Notes: a model not told the origin generated them from the sequence alone. Numbered from the stretch's first letter, positions 43,540 through 53,352 are shown. The stretch is DNA of 64,000 bases from JAZDFC01 sp043808235 (GCA_043808235.1 JAZDFC010000095.1:220497-284496); one strand, 5' to 3'. Program-made: numbers and translations.

Positions 43540-44079
43540 ATGACGGACAATAATAATTTTGACCGGGAAGATGGCGAACTTGTAACAGCGATCAAACAAA
43601 ATGATCACTCCGCATTCAAGGAGTTATATTTTAAATACTACGAGCAACTTATAAGGTTCGTTTGGTATCGCACGCACTCAATGGATACTTCCGGTGAATA
43701 CGTTCAGGAAATATTTACACGGCTATGGATTAAAAGACATTTGCTGGAACCGGATAAACCGGTCAAGGCTTATTTGTATAAATCGCTTACCAACCTGATT
43801 ATAGATCAAAGCAAATTATCCTTCTCGCAAACAAAATCACTTGAAAATGTTAGCCGGGAAAGAGGATACGATAACCGGCGCGACATTGATTTAAAAATCG
43901 ACATTAATTCTGCTGTAGAAAAACTTCCTCCAAAACTCAAAACCGTTTTTATGCTCAGCCGGGTAGAGGGGTTCAAATATGAAGAAATTGCGGGTATTTG
44001 CGAAATATCAATCAAAGCCGTTGAGAAAAGAATGTCGTCGGCACTTACTATCCTGCGAAAAATATTTTTGGAGAAATAA
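43540..44079 (+). CDS. FecI-type ECF sigma factor
   Basis: About 179 residues from ATG 43540; ATG 43528 and TTG 43498 are in-frame alternatives but add residues atypical for the family. Region 2: FKELYFKYYEQLIRFVWYRT and SGEYVQEIFTRLWIKRHLLE. Region 4: LPPKLKTVFMLSRVEGFKYE and EIAGICEISIKAVEKRMSSA. The next gene is its FecR anti-sigma partner (68 bp). Such pairs normally switch on a nearby TonB-dependent receptor operon. Confidence 0.93.
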   Translation: MTDNNNFDREDGELVTAIKQNDHSAFKELYFKYYEQLIRFVWYRTHSMDTSGEYVQEIFTRLWIKRHLLEPDKPVKAYLYKSLTNLIIDQSKLSFSQTKSLENVSRERGYDNRRDIDLKIDINSAVEKLPPKLKTVFMLSRVEGFKYEEIAGICEISIKAVEKRMSSALTILRKIFLEK

Positions 44080-44147
44080 ATTTATTAAGTAGGGTATTTC
44101 ACCCTTCAATCGTATTATTAACTAAAAGCGTATGCTAAGGAACAAAG

Positions 44148-45185
44148 ATGAATTTAAGACGATATCGCGAACTATGTATAAAGGCAGTTACCAATCAATT
44201 GGATGAGATTGAAAAAGCAACGTTGAATTCGTGGCTTGCGGAATCCGAAAGTAACCGGGCTGAGTTCGAAAATATTAAGATAATTTGGAATATCACATCG
44301 CCGGAAGAAGTACCGCAGATTCCCGATGTTAATGCTGCATGGGTGAATCTGAATAATAGAATTGAATCGCTTGAAAAAACCGCAAAGAAAAAATCACTCT
44401 TTGAAAGAGCAATTAAATATTTTCAATCATCACTTAAACCTAATTTACGACCCGCGTTTGTTAGCGTTCTTATAGTTGTAATTATGCTCGGTGTTTTGTT
44501 TTTATGGAATAATGATACGACAGGTCCCGGATGGAAATCGATAACAACGGCAAACAAAGAACGGCGCGAAGTTAAACTTCCCGATGGTTCGATTGTTTGT
44601 TTAAACAGCAGCAGCAGCATACGATTCAATGAAACTTTTGATGGAGATTTTCGTGAAGTGAAGTTGGATGGAGAGGCATTTTTCTCCGTTACTAAAAGTT
44701 CGCGTCCGTTTGTTGTTGTTACCGGCAATGCAAAGACAACGGTTTTGGGGACAAAATTTAATGTTTGGGCTCGTGATGAACAAACGCGGGTTATTGTAAA
44801 AGAGGGTCTTGTAAAATTAGCTTCTATTAGATCAGTTAACGATGGAGTTAATCTTCCTCCAAATCATTCCGGTTCGGTAATTAAAGATCAAAAACCATCA
44901 TCACCATCATTTGTTAACTCCGATCAATTAATTGGATGGATTAACAATGAACTGGTTTTTGATCGTACCCCTCTTTCTGAAATAACGAGTGAACTTCAAA
45001 GATATTATGACACACGCATAGAAATTGAAGATAAGAAATTATGTTCGCTCAGTTTAACGGGAACATTTAAAAATGCCGAGTTAGACAGCGCTTTGACGAT
45101 GATTTGTTTAGCGTTGGATATCATTTATGAAAAAAATCAAAACGGATTCTTGATTAAAGAAAAACACATTGCAGAGAAGAAATGA
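44148..45185 (+). CDS. FecR-family anti-sigma/signal transducer
   Basis: A 345-residue single-pass membrane protein. The cytoplasmic N-terminus (about 1-95) is the sigma-binding part; the membrane helix lies at about 104-122 (AFVSVLIVVIMLGVLFLW). The periplasmic FecR domain includes REVKLPDGSIVCLNSSSSIR and VVTGNAKTTVLGTKFNVWAR. A C-terminal DUF4974 domain, an STN-like fold, runs from FDRTPLSEITSELQRYYDTR to the end. It should hold the preceding sigma factor until it contacts an STN-bearing partner in the periplasm. Confidence 0.92.
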   Translation: MNLRRYRELCIKAVTNQLDEIEKATLNSWLAESESNRAEFENIKIIWNITSPEEVPQIPDVNAAWVNLNNRIESLEKTAKKKSLFERAIKYFQSSLKPNLRPAFVSVLIVVIMLGVLFLWNNDTTGPGWKSITTANKERREVKLPDGSIVCLNSSSSIRFNETFDGDFREVKLDGEAFFSVTKSSRPFVVVTGNAKTTVLGTKFNVWARDEQTRVIVKEGLVKLASIRSVNDGVNLPPNHSGSVIKDQKPSSPSFVNSDQLIGWINNELVFDRTPLSEITSELQRYYDTRIEIEDKKLCSLSLTGTFKNAELDSALTMICLALDIIYEKNQNGFLIKEKHIAEKK

Positions 45186-45257
45186 GATAGTTGTCTTTAA
45201 TAAATATATGTGATTTTATTACTTAATTGGATTTGAAAAAATCCGGAGGATTATGCT

Positions 45258-46091
45258 ATGAAGAAAAATATCAGTTTAGCTATCGTTATTTTATTCTTAT
45301 TCTCCGCGGCATGTTCGCATAACATTGAAGATATGTACACTGCCCCGACTGTAAAAAACCAACCTAGGTTAATCTATCCCAAAACAGCTCAAGAAAATAC
45401 AATAACAGGTAAAGCCCGCTGTTTGGTTAACATCTCTAAAACCGGCATGGTTGAAAAAGTACATCTAACAATGTCAAGCGGTAACAAAGATCTGGATGAA
45501 GCTGCAGTAGAATATTGTAAAAGATTGGAGTTCAATCCCGCCTCGCTCGAAGGTGAAGCGATAAACTCCAGAATATCAATGGCAATAAATTTTGATATCT
45601 CTGGAGAAAATTGGGATATAAAACATTATGTAAAAGAAATAAATAATTTGTATTCGAGAGCCGGAAACAATCAGAATGCCGACAGAATGAATATTCTGAA
45701 ACAAATACTTAACAGGCATGATAATTTTATAAATGAGATGAAGGATGGACTTAATTTCAACAAATATTTGGAGCAGGTGATTTCTTCGTCGCTTTCCGAA
45801 GAATGGAAACGGGACTGGAATTCATGGCCGCTTTCATTTCTTCTTTATCATGATTTTATTCAGCGGTTTCCGGATTATGATGACTTGGTCTCTGTGCGCG
45901 AAAAATTGGCCAAAGCAGTTCAAGAGGATATTCGCTACATTAATAGTATCTCGATTAATGATTTAGAATCCAGGGCTGAGAAAGAAAAAATCCTGAGCAA
46001 GATAGCCGCGTTTTTGAGAATTAATTATCCCGATATTCAAGCAGATAACTTTAGGTTGGAAGCAAGTAATTCGTTTAATTCAGCTTCATAA
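45258..46091 (+). CDS. Lipoprotein with TonB C-terminal-like domain
   Basis: A 277-residue protein. The signal ends FLFSAACSHN, a lipobox. Residues about 35-115 form a TonB C-terminal-type domain: RLIYPKTAQENTITGKARCL, SKTGMVEKVHLTMSSGNKDL and EYCKRLEFNPASL. The remainder is helical and unrecognised. It lacks the N-terminal membrane anchor and proline linker of genuine TonB, so it is not an energy transducer but a periplasmic/outer-membrane binding module. It follows fecR (72 bp) and precedes the STN-TonB gene. Confidence 0.8.
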   Translation: MKKNISLAIVILFLFSAACSHNIEDMYTAPTVKNQPRLIYPKTAQENTITGKARCLVNISKTGMVEKVHLTMSSGNKDLDEAAVEYCKRLEFNPASLEGEAINSRISMAINFDISGENWDIKHYVKEINNLYSRAGNNQNADRMNILKQILNRHDNFINEMKDGLNFNKYLEQVISSSLSEEWKRDWNSWPLSFLLYHDFIQRFPDYDDLVSVREKLAKAVQEDIRYINSISINDLESRAEKEKILSKIAAFLRINYPDIQADNFRLEASNSFNSAS

Positions 46092-46118
46092 TCTTTTATA
46101 CAATAACGGAGTCTTAAA

Positions 46119-46772
46119 ATTAAAAGCCTGTTATTAAATATCGCATTGTGGTTGTTTGTTCAGTCCTATGCACAGCCGATTAACACCGGAAAATATATTT
46201 CACTCAATTGCAGCAAACAACCATTGAGAACTGTATTGCAGGAAATTACTACTCAAAGCGGAGCGGGATTTGTTTTTAGCGATGCGTTGGTTAGCAATCA
46301 ATTAGTAACTTGCCGGTTTAAGGACTTGCAACTTAGCAAAGCGTTGAATAAGATTTTGAGAGGATTCGATATAGCCTTTAGAATATATAATGAAAATTCC
46401 GCTGTGCTTTTTAAGAAAGAAAAACCACCTGTAGAAGACTTTAAACCGGCAGTAGTAAATATTATTAATCTCCCCGAAAAAGACACAATACAAGAACTTA
46501 CAAGACCGATAGTGCTAAATAATAAAACTCCTGTTTATCCGGTAGAAGCAATTGTGAAAAAATATGAAGGAAAAGTTAGTATTAAACTGTTTGTTACAAA
46601 AGAAGGTTCGGTTTCGAAAATGGAGATTAATAAATCTTCCGGTTATCCGATTCTCGACTCTGCAACGGTTTCCTATTCCGAAAAATTAAAATTTATTCCG
46701 GCAAAGCTTAACGGTGATCCGCACAGCGCTTGGGTTGAGATGACTTTTAATTACCATTTTAGGGATAATTAA
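46119..46772 (+). CDS. Secreted STN-domain/TonB C-terminal fusion protein (probable ATT start)
   Basis: About 217 residues if translation begins at ATT 46119, 7 bp after GGAG. That start gives a clean signal peptide (KSLLLNIALWLFVQSYAQ); a start at TTG 46146 would leave only a truncated one. Residues about 25-90 are an STN domain (LNCSKQPLRTVLQEITTQSG, FVFSDALVSNQLVTCRFKDL, LQLSKALNKILRGFDIAFRI). The C-terminal part is TonB-like (NKTPVYPVEAIVKKYEGKVS, FVTKEGSVSKMEINKSSGYP). An STN domain usually sits on a TonB-dependent receptor, where it contacts FecR; here it is detached and no receptor follows. The next gene converges 8 bp away. Confidence 0.82.
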   Translation: MKSLLLNIALWLFVQSYAQPINTGKYISLNCSKQPLRTVLQEITTQSGAGFVFSDALVSNQLVTCRFKDLQLSKALNKILRGFDIAFRIYNENSAVLFKKEKPPVEDFKPAVVNIINLPEKDTIQELTRPIVLNNKTPVYPVEAIVKKYEGKVSIKLFVTKEGSVSKMEINKSSGYPILDSATVSYSEKLKFIPAKLNGDPHSAWVEMTFNYHFRDN

Positions 46773-46780
46773 ATTTTCCT

Positions 46781-49414
46781 TTATTCACTCGCTTTTAACA
46801 AATCATAGTAAGGCTTGAAGAGATCATTTTCCACGCTTTTAGCTTCGAGCATTTTTAATATTTGCTGCCAGTTCGTTTCGAAGGTTTGAAGTTCCCAAAC
46901 AATTTTCTCCGGCTCAGTTGAAATTAATAGTCCTGTCTGTGCAGATCTTATTATTACACCGCTCGGATTATATGCGTCGTTCCAGACTTCCTGCGCCCAA
47001 AAAGTTCTTTTGCCCGCAAGAAATTTTGTGAACAAATACAGCCGCTTGAATTTAGCAATTTTATTATCAAGCAGTTCTGGTTCGTAATCCGGCAAAGTTA
47101 CTTCAATTGATGTTTTTTTGTTTACATCAAATGAACCGGTTAGGATTTTTAACGTAAGTTCTTCGCCGCTATAAATCCATTTCCCCGGATCGAGAATGGA
47201 AGACTGCTCAATCAACACTCCATTAATAGTAATCTTTTCCGGGGGGAATACATTAATAAACCTCAATTCATAACTTCTATTTGTTAGCATTCCGGGGAAG
47301 CTTCCTTCAACCGGTTCGATGGTTAGTTCAATTTTGTTTTTGACTTTTTCAAAACATACTGGAGTAAATGTGAATTCACCGTTTTTAAAATATTGACTGT
47401 CGCCTTCATCATCATAAATTCTCGTTGCGCCTTTTTCACCGGGAAAAATATTAAGAATTAGCGGATCAACTTTCTTCTCGCTTGTGTTTTTCATATCCAG
47501 CTGCATCGGGATGATGGCGCCTTCTTTTACATACAAAGGAATCTCATCAATAGTGAAGGCACGGTTAATCGTTTTTTCTCCTTCGAGGATTGTTCCACCC
47601 GACCACTCATACCAATTTCCCTTTGGCAGCCAAATTTTTTGAACTGCGAATAAACTGTCTTCTCCAATTGGTCTGGTGATTGGAAATGCAATTATGTCGT
47701 CGCCGAAATAATATTCATTCGGGAATTGATAGGATTCGTCTTTCTCAGGCTCTTCATAATAAAGCGGACGGCAAATTGAAATACCATCATCGTATGCTTT
47801 GCGTGCGTTTGTGTAAATATAAGGTATTAACGAATAACGTAGTTTTATAAAATCGCGCATGATGAAAAAATTCACCGGCGGATATTCCCAAATTTTTCGT
47901 TTGATTCCTTCATCGTGCGTTGCATGCGATTTTAAGATCGGGCTGAAAACTCCTGATTGAAACCATCGCGTTAATAATTCGGGATCGTTCTCGTTCGAAC
48001 CCATGTGTCCGCCGATATCATGTCCCCAGTAACCGAATCCGACATTACTTGCTGTTACTGTAAAGTAAGACTGATAATTGAGTGAGTTCCACGTTATATG
48101 TGTATCGCCTGAAAATCCAATCTGGTAGCGATGGTTGCCGAGTCCGCCGTAACGGTGATAAATCAACGGACGCTTTTGATTCTGTCGCTCCATGTCGCTG
48201 TAATGAACATAGTTCAAATAAAAAGTTGGGTTAACACCCGGAATTGCAGTCGATCCCCATTGCTGCCAATCGAGCCACCAAAAATCAACGCCCATTTTTT
48301 CCATCGGGTGAAGTATGATGTCGAAATAATGTTTTGCCCATTCTTTGTCGGTAATATTAAAAGGCACGTATTGTTTTGATGCCGGATCGATACCGACTGC
48401 CTTAGCCATTTCCGAATACTTTTCCTCATGCGGTTGAATGCCGGATGCCGGATGAATATTCAAACAAGTTTTCAATCTCTTTGCTTCGGTCCATTTTAAA
48501 AAATTATCAGGATAAGGAAAGAAATTTTTATCCCATGTAAAACCGGTCCAGCCGATTCGTTGTCCGGCTTGATCTCTAACCCGTTCGCCGTCTTTAAAAA
48601 ATTCCGGCAGAGAAGTTATGTGCCAGTCCATATCAACCACTAAAATATCAAGCGGAATGTTGAGACTTTCAAATGTTTCAACCAACTCTCTCATCTCGGT
48701 ATCTGTGTAAGGCCAGTACCGCGAATACCAGTATCCAAAAACGAATTTAGGCGGAAGAGCAATCTTTCCGGCAACTTCCGTAAAATCTTTCATCGCTTGT
48801 TTATAATTGTAACCGTAACCAAAGAAATAATAATCTTGATATTTCTTCTCCGGGCGCGGCATAACCCATGGGTAATCGGAATTATCAAACAACGGTTTCT
48901 GTGAGTCATCGATGCAGCACCATCCTTCGCGCGAAATTATTCCTTCTTCAAGTTGTATTTTTTTGTTCTCGTAAGTGTAGTTATCTCCGTCGGCTCCATC
49001 AAGTGTTCGCGTTGTACCGAGAAGATTCTCTTTGTTCTCCATCCCGAAAATCCATTTCTTTAAAACGCCGCCAATCATGAATTCCACCGATAAATTTTCG
49101 GGAGAGAATTCACAAGTACCCAACTTGTAAATCAATTTCAATTCATCGGTTTTTATTGTTAGTAAATTGTCCTTTATCTCTTTCGAAAAATTTGGAACGG
49201 GAAGATTCCGGTTAACAAATACCAATGAGGCATGATCTTCAAATATTTTATCTTCACTCCATTCCATTCGTATAACGCGCGGTGTTAAAACCGTAAATCG
49301 GGCTTTGTCAATTTTAACAATTGCATTTTCATTTGCAACGGGATCATATTTCTGCGCAAAGAGAACACATGTTAGAAACAGAAATGACAAAATGAGTTTG
49401 ATAGAAGTTTTCAT
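46781..49414 (-). CDS. Glycoside hydrolase family 31 enzyme
   Basis: About 877 residues from ATG 49414 (GAGG at -10; a TTG 12 bp upstream is less likely). A signal peptide (MKTSIKLILSFLFLTCVLFA) makes it periplasmic or exported. The N-terminal beta-sandwich is followed by a (beta/alpha)8 barrel: FVFGYWYSRYWPY, ILVVDMDWHI, the nucleophile D382 in DFWWLDWQQWG, and the region GFSGDTHITWNSL with the candidate acid/base D437. The GYWGHDIGGHMG segment is typical. GH31 covers alpha-glucosidases and alpha-xylosidases; which one is not decided here. Confidence 0.93.
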   Translation of the reverse strand: MKTSIKLILSFLFLTCVLFAQKYDPVANENAIVKIDKARFTVLTPRVIRMEWSEDKIFEDHASLVFVNRNLPVPNFSKEIKDNLLTIKTDELKLIYKLGTCEFSPENLSVEFMIGGVLKKWIFGMENKENLLGTTRTLDGADGDNYTYENKKIQLEEGIISREGWCCIDDSQKPLFDNSDYPWVMPRPEKKYQDYYFFGYGYNYKQAMKDFTEVAGKIALPPKFVFGYWYSRYWPYTDTEMRELVETFESLNIPLDILVVDMDWHITSLPEFFKDGERVRDQAGQRIGWTGFTWDKNFFPYPDNFLKWTEAKRLKTCLNIHPASGIQPHEEKYSEMAKAVGIDPASKQYVPFNITDKEWAKHYFDIILHPMEKMGVDFWWLDWQQWGSTAIPGVNPTFYLNYVHYSDMERQNQKRPLIYHRYGGLGNHRYQIGFSGDTHITWNSLNYQSYFTVTASNVGFGYWGHDIGGHMGSNENDPELLTRWFQSGVFSPILKSHATHDEGIKRKIWEYPPVNFFIMRDFIKLRYSLIPYIYTNARKAYDDGISICRPLYYEEPEKDESYQFPNEYYFGDDIIAFPITRPIGEDSLFAVQKIWLPKGNWYEWSGGTILEGEKTINRAFTIDEIPLYVKEGAIIPMQLDMKNTSEKKVDPLILNIFPGEKGATRIYDDEGDSQYFKNGEFTFTPVCFEKVKNKIELTIEPVEGSFPGMLTNRSYELRFINVFPPEKITINGVLIEQSSILDPGKWIYSGEELTLKILTGSFDVNKKTSIEVTLPDYEPELLDNKIAKFKRLYLFTKFLAGKRTFWAQEVWNDAYNPSGVIIRSAQTGLLISTEPEKIVWELQTFETNWQQILKMLEAKSVENDLFKPYYDLLKASE

Positions 49415-49426
49415 CTGGCGCCTCAA

Positions 49427-49798
49427 TCGGTTTTGAGAATTTCGGGAAATTATTGCCGGATAATTTACATAAAGTTAATCATAATAATTTACTTACCGCT
49501 TTATGAAGGATGAGTTGATATACTCACTATAAATCAATATTCGGATTTTGTATTAAAGTCGAAGTCGACTTAGTAATTATTTTGCCAGTAAAATTCTTCG
49601 TGTCTTCGAGCCTTTGTGGCGTTGATTAAAATTGCCACGAGGACACAAAGTCACCGAGAAATCTAAAAGGATCTCGGTTTTGCTGAGTTCAGGGAGAAAA
49701 GCACCGAAAATCAATTTCTTCACAGTAAATATTCGAAAAGGCGCATTTTTCATTACGTACTTTACGTTACGTAAAGTACGTAAGTGAATTGATGAGAA
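49427..49798. repeat. Gene-free gap with a perfect palindrome and a degenerate dispersed repeat
   Basis: The palindrome at 49753-49783 has 15-bp arms (TTACGTACTTTACGT and ACGTAAAGTACGTAA) around a single T. It lies 15 bp beyond the alaS stop and could stop alaS transcription, though there is no T-run. Around 49600-49655 the sequence CTTCGTGTCTTCGAGCCTTT and GCCACGAGGACACAAAGTCA form an imperfect inverted pair. Otherwise nothing is seen in this 372-bp stretch. Confidence 0.6.
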
Positions 49799-52402
49799 TT
49801 AGAAAATATTTTCAAAAACTTTTAATGCTTCATCAATCTTCGAAACATCCTTTCCGCCGGCAGTTGCCATATGCGGTTTGCCGCCGCCGCTTCCGCCGAC
49901 TACCTGCGCGACTTGCTTAACAATATTTCCCGCAAGTATTTTTTTCTCTTTTATTAAATCGTCGGTGACAACGCAAACCATTTGCACTTTATCGTCAACA
50001 GCAGATATTAGAAGTCCCACGCCGCTTTTCATTTTATTTCGTAGATCATCCGCCATCGATTTTAATTCATCCATATTAGAAGCATCAACTTCCCCTTTGA
50101 AAATTTTTATGCCGTTAACTTCGGTCGAACCGGAAATAATAGAATCAATACCGCCGAGTTTGGATTGCAGTTTTAATTCTGCTAATTCCTTTTCAAGTTT
50201 TTTCTTCTCTTCGAGAAGTTCGCTTATTCTGTCTTCCGATTTCTGAATTCTGACTTCTTGTTCTTTGATGTATTTCTCAACTCCAGCGCCGGTAACCGCT
50301 TCAATCCTGCGAATGCCGCTTGCAATGGAAGTCTCACTCACGATTTTAAATAATCCAATCTGTGCACTGTTTGTAACATGAGTTCCTCCGCAGAATTCCA
50401 TTGTGAAATCGCCGAATTGAACAACGTTTACTTTATCGCCATATTTATCGCCGAAAAACATTAGCGCGCCCATCTTCTTCGCTTCTTCGAAAGGAGTATC
50501 GCGGTGATGGGTCATCGGAATATTTTCGAGCAGCTTTTCATTTACAATTGATTCGACGGCAGCTATTTCATCATCTTTCATTTTTTCGAAATGGGCAAAA
50601 TCAAAACGCAGTCTATCCGGCCCAACATACGATCCCGACTGCTGAACATGCGTGCCGAGAATCTGCCGCAACGCTTTGTGAAGGAAGTGAGTTACGGAAT
50701 GATTTCGCATGATATCCCATCTTCGTTTCTCGTCAACTTGAGCAGTAACCTCCATACCGGTTTCGATTTTTATGCCGGATTCATTTTCGATAATGTGAAC
50801 GACCTGGTTATTAATTTTTGTTAATCCAACTATCTTTAAATGTGTGTCGCCAACAATTAAAATCCCATGATCGTCAACTTGTCCGCCGGACTCGACGTAG
50901 AATGGAGTTCTATCAAGAATTACGTATGATTTATCATCTTCAGTTTTAATGCCTATCACTTTTGCATTACTGACTAATTCATCGTAACCGGTAAATATTG
51001 TTGGCGTTTCATTTTCAATTTTAAATCCGGTTAATCCTTCTTCAAGTGCGTGTGCGGATGCAAATTTATCCTTTGTGGATTTCCGTGCTCGCTCTCTCTG
51101 TTTGTCCATCAGTTCGTTGAACCTAACTTCATCAATTGAATATCCTTTCTCGCGAGCCATCACATTCGTCAAATCAACAGGAAATCCGTATGTGTCGTAA
51201 AGTTTGAATACATCTTCGCCGGCAATTGTTTTTGATTTCTTTTCTTTGGTTGTTTCAATAATTTTTTCGAAGAGATCTATTCCGCGGTCGAGAGTAACAT
51301 TAAAACTTTCTTCTTCGGCTTTGATAATTTTTTTAACGTTCACTTTTTGTTCACCGATTTCCTTGAATACATCACCCATTGTTTCAACAATAACATCGAC
51401 AAGTTTATAAAGGAACGGTTCATTCAAATTCAACTTTCTGCCGTACCTTGCGGCTCGTCTTAAAATTCTGCGGAGAACGTAACCGCGTCCTTCATTACCC
51501 GGTGTGGCGCCGTCAGCAATTGCAAAAGTTAATGTCCGGATATGATCCGCAATTACGCGCATTGCAATATTAGTTTGTCCTTTTTCTGAATTATCGATTG
51601 CCGATAACGAAACATCGTAACTAATTCTCGAAAGTTTTGAAACGGCATCAATAATTGGCGTAAAAACATCCGTATCGTAATTTGATTTTTTACCCTGGAG
51701 AACTGCGCACACTCGCTCGAATCCCATCCCCGTATCGACATGTTTTGCGGGAAGTTCGTGCAACGTTCCATTCTCATCGCGGTTGTACTGTATAAAAACA
51801 AGATTCCATATTTCAATGCATTCCGGTTTGCCTGCATTCACAAATTCGGGATTGTCGTAATCGTCAGTAAGATTTATGTGAATTTCGGAACAAGGTCCAC
51901 AAGGACCCGTTTCGCCCATTTCCCAAAAATTATCTTTCTCGGCAAATCGTAAAATGTGATTGGGATTAATATCTGTTTCGGATTTCCAAAGTTCGAACGC
52001 TTCATCATCAGATTTATAAACAGTGGCAAATAACCTTTCCTTCGGTAATTTCCAGACATCAGTTAATAACTCCCAAGCCCATCGAATTGCTTCTTTTTTA
52101 TAATAGTCACCGAACGACCAGTTGCCGAGCATTTCAAAAAATGTGTGATGATAAGTATCATGTCCAACTTCTTCAAGATCGTTATGTTTACCGCTGACAC
52201 GAATGCACTTTTGGGTATCTGCGGCGCGCTGGTAATCCCGTTTCCCTTTTCCTAAAAAAACATCTTTGAATTGATTCATCCCTGCATTCGTAAACAGCAA
52301 TGTTGGGTCATCGTATGGCACAACAGGTGCGCTATCGACAATTCTATGCTCTTTATCTTTAAAAAAATCGAGAAACTGTTTTCGTATCTCTCTTGAAGTC
52401 AT
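49799..52402 (-). CDS. alaS: Alanyl-tRNA synthetase
   Basis: A full-length 867-residue class II synthetase. The N-terminal catalytic core (about 1-250) contains DSAPVVPYDDPTLLFTNAGM, HHTFFEMLGNWSFGDYYKKE and the PCGPCSEIH motif. The editing domain (about 550-700) has the zinc ligands H568, H572 (HSVTHFLH), C671 and H675 (CGGTH), all present. The coiled coil (about 710-740, KKKLEKELAELKLQSK) leads to the C-Ala domain ending GGGKPHMATAGGKD. It charges tRNA-Ala and edits Ser/Gly mischarging. ATG at 52402. Confidence 0.98.
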   Translation of the reverse strand: MTSREIRKQFLDFFKDKEHRIVDSAPVVPYDDPTLLFTNAGMNQFKDVFLGKGKRDYQRAADTQKCIRVSGKHNDLEEVGHDTYHHTFFEMLGNWSFGDYYKKEAIRWAWELLTDVWKLPKERLFATVYKSDDEAFELWKSETDINPNHILRFAEKDNFWEMGETGPCGPCSEIHINLTDDYDNPEFVNAGKPECIEIWNLVFIQYNRDENGTLHELPAKHVDTGMGFERVCAVLQGKKSNYDTDVFTPIIDAVSKLSRISYDVSLSAIDNSEKGQTNIAMRVIADHIRTLTFAIADGATPGNEGRGYVLRRILRRAARYGRKLNLNEPFLYKLVDVIVETMGDVFKEIGEQKVNVKKIIKAEEESFNVTLDRGIDLFEKIIETTKEKKSKTIAGEDVFKLYDTYGFPVDLTNVMAREKGYSIDEVRFNELMDKQRERARKSTKDKFASAHALEEGLTGFKIENETPTIFTGYDELVSNAKVIGIKTEDDKSYVILDRTPFYVESGGQVDDHGILIVGDTHLKIVGLTKINNQVVHIIENESGIKIETGMEVTAQVDEKRRWDIMRNHSVTHFLHKALRQILGTHVQQSGSYVGPDRLRFDFAHFEKMKDDEIAAVESIVNEKLLENIPMTHHRDTPFEEAKKMGALMFFGDKYGDKVNVVQFGDFTMEFCGGTHVTNSAQIGLFKIVSETSIASGIRRIEAVTGAGVEKYIKEQEVRIQKSEDRISELLEEKKKLEKELAELKLQSKLGGIDSIISGSTEVNGIKIFKGEVDASNMDELKSMADDLRNKMKSGVGLLISAVDDKVQMVCVVTDDLIKEKKILAGNIVKQVAQVVGGSGGGKPHMATAGGKDVSKIDEALKVFENIF

Positions 52403-52500
52403 ATTCTTTCCTTTAAAATTTGCGGAAGCAAAAATAAGAAATAATGAAGGGAAATTCTTTCAATATGGCGACGGCAGACCTCATCATTGTTTATATGAAA

Positions 52501-52529
52501 AAGCGCCAATAAAAATTGAATTGGCGCTT
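52501..52529 (-). terminator. Intrinsic terminator of the outer-membrane barrel gene
   Basis: AAGCGCCAAT (52501-52510) pairs perfectly with ATTGGCGCTT (52520-52529) around a 9-base loop. On the minus strand the stem runs into TTTTTC. It lies 37 bp past the stop codon of the barrel gene. Confidence 0.82.
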
Positions 52530-52566
52530 CGAAAGCAAATTTATGAATACTTAAACGGTCTCAATT

Positions 52567-53352
52567 CTAAAAATACACACTAAGTAAAACGCTGATTATT
52601 CCAGTGCCGACAAAGCTAAGAGTTTTGCCCTCTGATTTACTTGATGTTGTATAACTGCCTTCTTTGGTTGTAATCTCAAATTCCGGTCCGGAAAAACCTT
52701 GGTAACCAAGCATATATTTTCCACCAAGAGATAATCCTTCTGTAAAAAACCACTCGAATCCGATATTAAAACCAATACCGAACGAAGATCCCGAAAAGTC
52801 TAACTTCCGCTCAAAAGGCGGGTCGTCCACATCGTCGGTATAGCTTCCTTCAGCGGAGGCGCTTGCATAATTAATATTCAAACCTAAATAGGGGGATATG
52901 TTGTAAAGATGGCGCAGATGATAGTCGGCATCGAGTGAAAAACCGAAAACCGTCATTGTTATCTCATCCGTATATGTTTGATCGTGGGATCCCCATGTGC
53001 CGGATGATTCAAAGGTATCCTCCCAATCATTGGTGTTAGAGCCAAAACAGAAACTGCCCGTCAGTGAAATTTGATCCGTGACGAAGTATTTAAATCCAAC
53101 TCCACCTAATTGAACATCATAAAATTGTACTGAATAACCATCCGAGTAATAAGTCAAATCAAAAAGATTTGCCCTACCAGATGGGGCCGGACCTAAATCG
53201 CTTTGAAAGGGGATGTAAAGAAATACAAGGGATTTTGCTCCGGCATATATTTCCGGCTTGGGTCCGTCATAATTTTCATTGGCTTGCGAATGAATTGTAC
53301 TCGCAGATAATAAAATAACCGCAATAAAAGAAGCAGCTTTTCTTAAAAACAT
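52567..53352 (-). CDS. Outer membrane beta-barrel protein
   Basis: A 261-residue protein with a signal peptide (residues about 1-22, LLSASTIHSQA). The remainder shows alternating amphipathic strands with aromatic ends, such as GGVGFKYFVTDQISLTGSFC, TVFGFSLDADYHLRHLYNIS and GIGFNIGFEWFFTEGLSLGG, and ends in a C-terminal strand with a terminal aromatic (VLLSVYF), the signature of barrel insertion. A strong AGGAGG lies 5 bp before the ATG. It has no operon partner. Confidence 0.78.
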   Translation of the reverse strand: MFLRKAASFIAVILLSASTIHSQANENYDGPKPEIYAGAKSLVFLYIPFQSDLGPAPSGRANLFDLTYYSDGYSVQFYDVQLGGVGFKYFVTDQISLTGSFCFGSNTNDWEDTFESSGTWGSHDQTYTDEITMTVFGFSLDADYHLRHLYNISPYLGLNINYASASAEGSYTDDVDDPPFERKLDFSGSSFGIGFNIGFEWFFTEGLSLGGKYMLGYQGFSGPEFEITTKEGSYTTSSKSEGKTLSFVGTGIISVLLSVYF

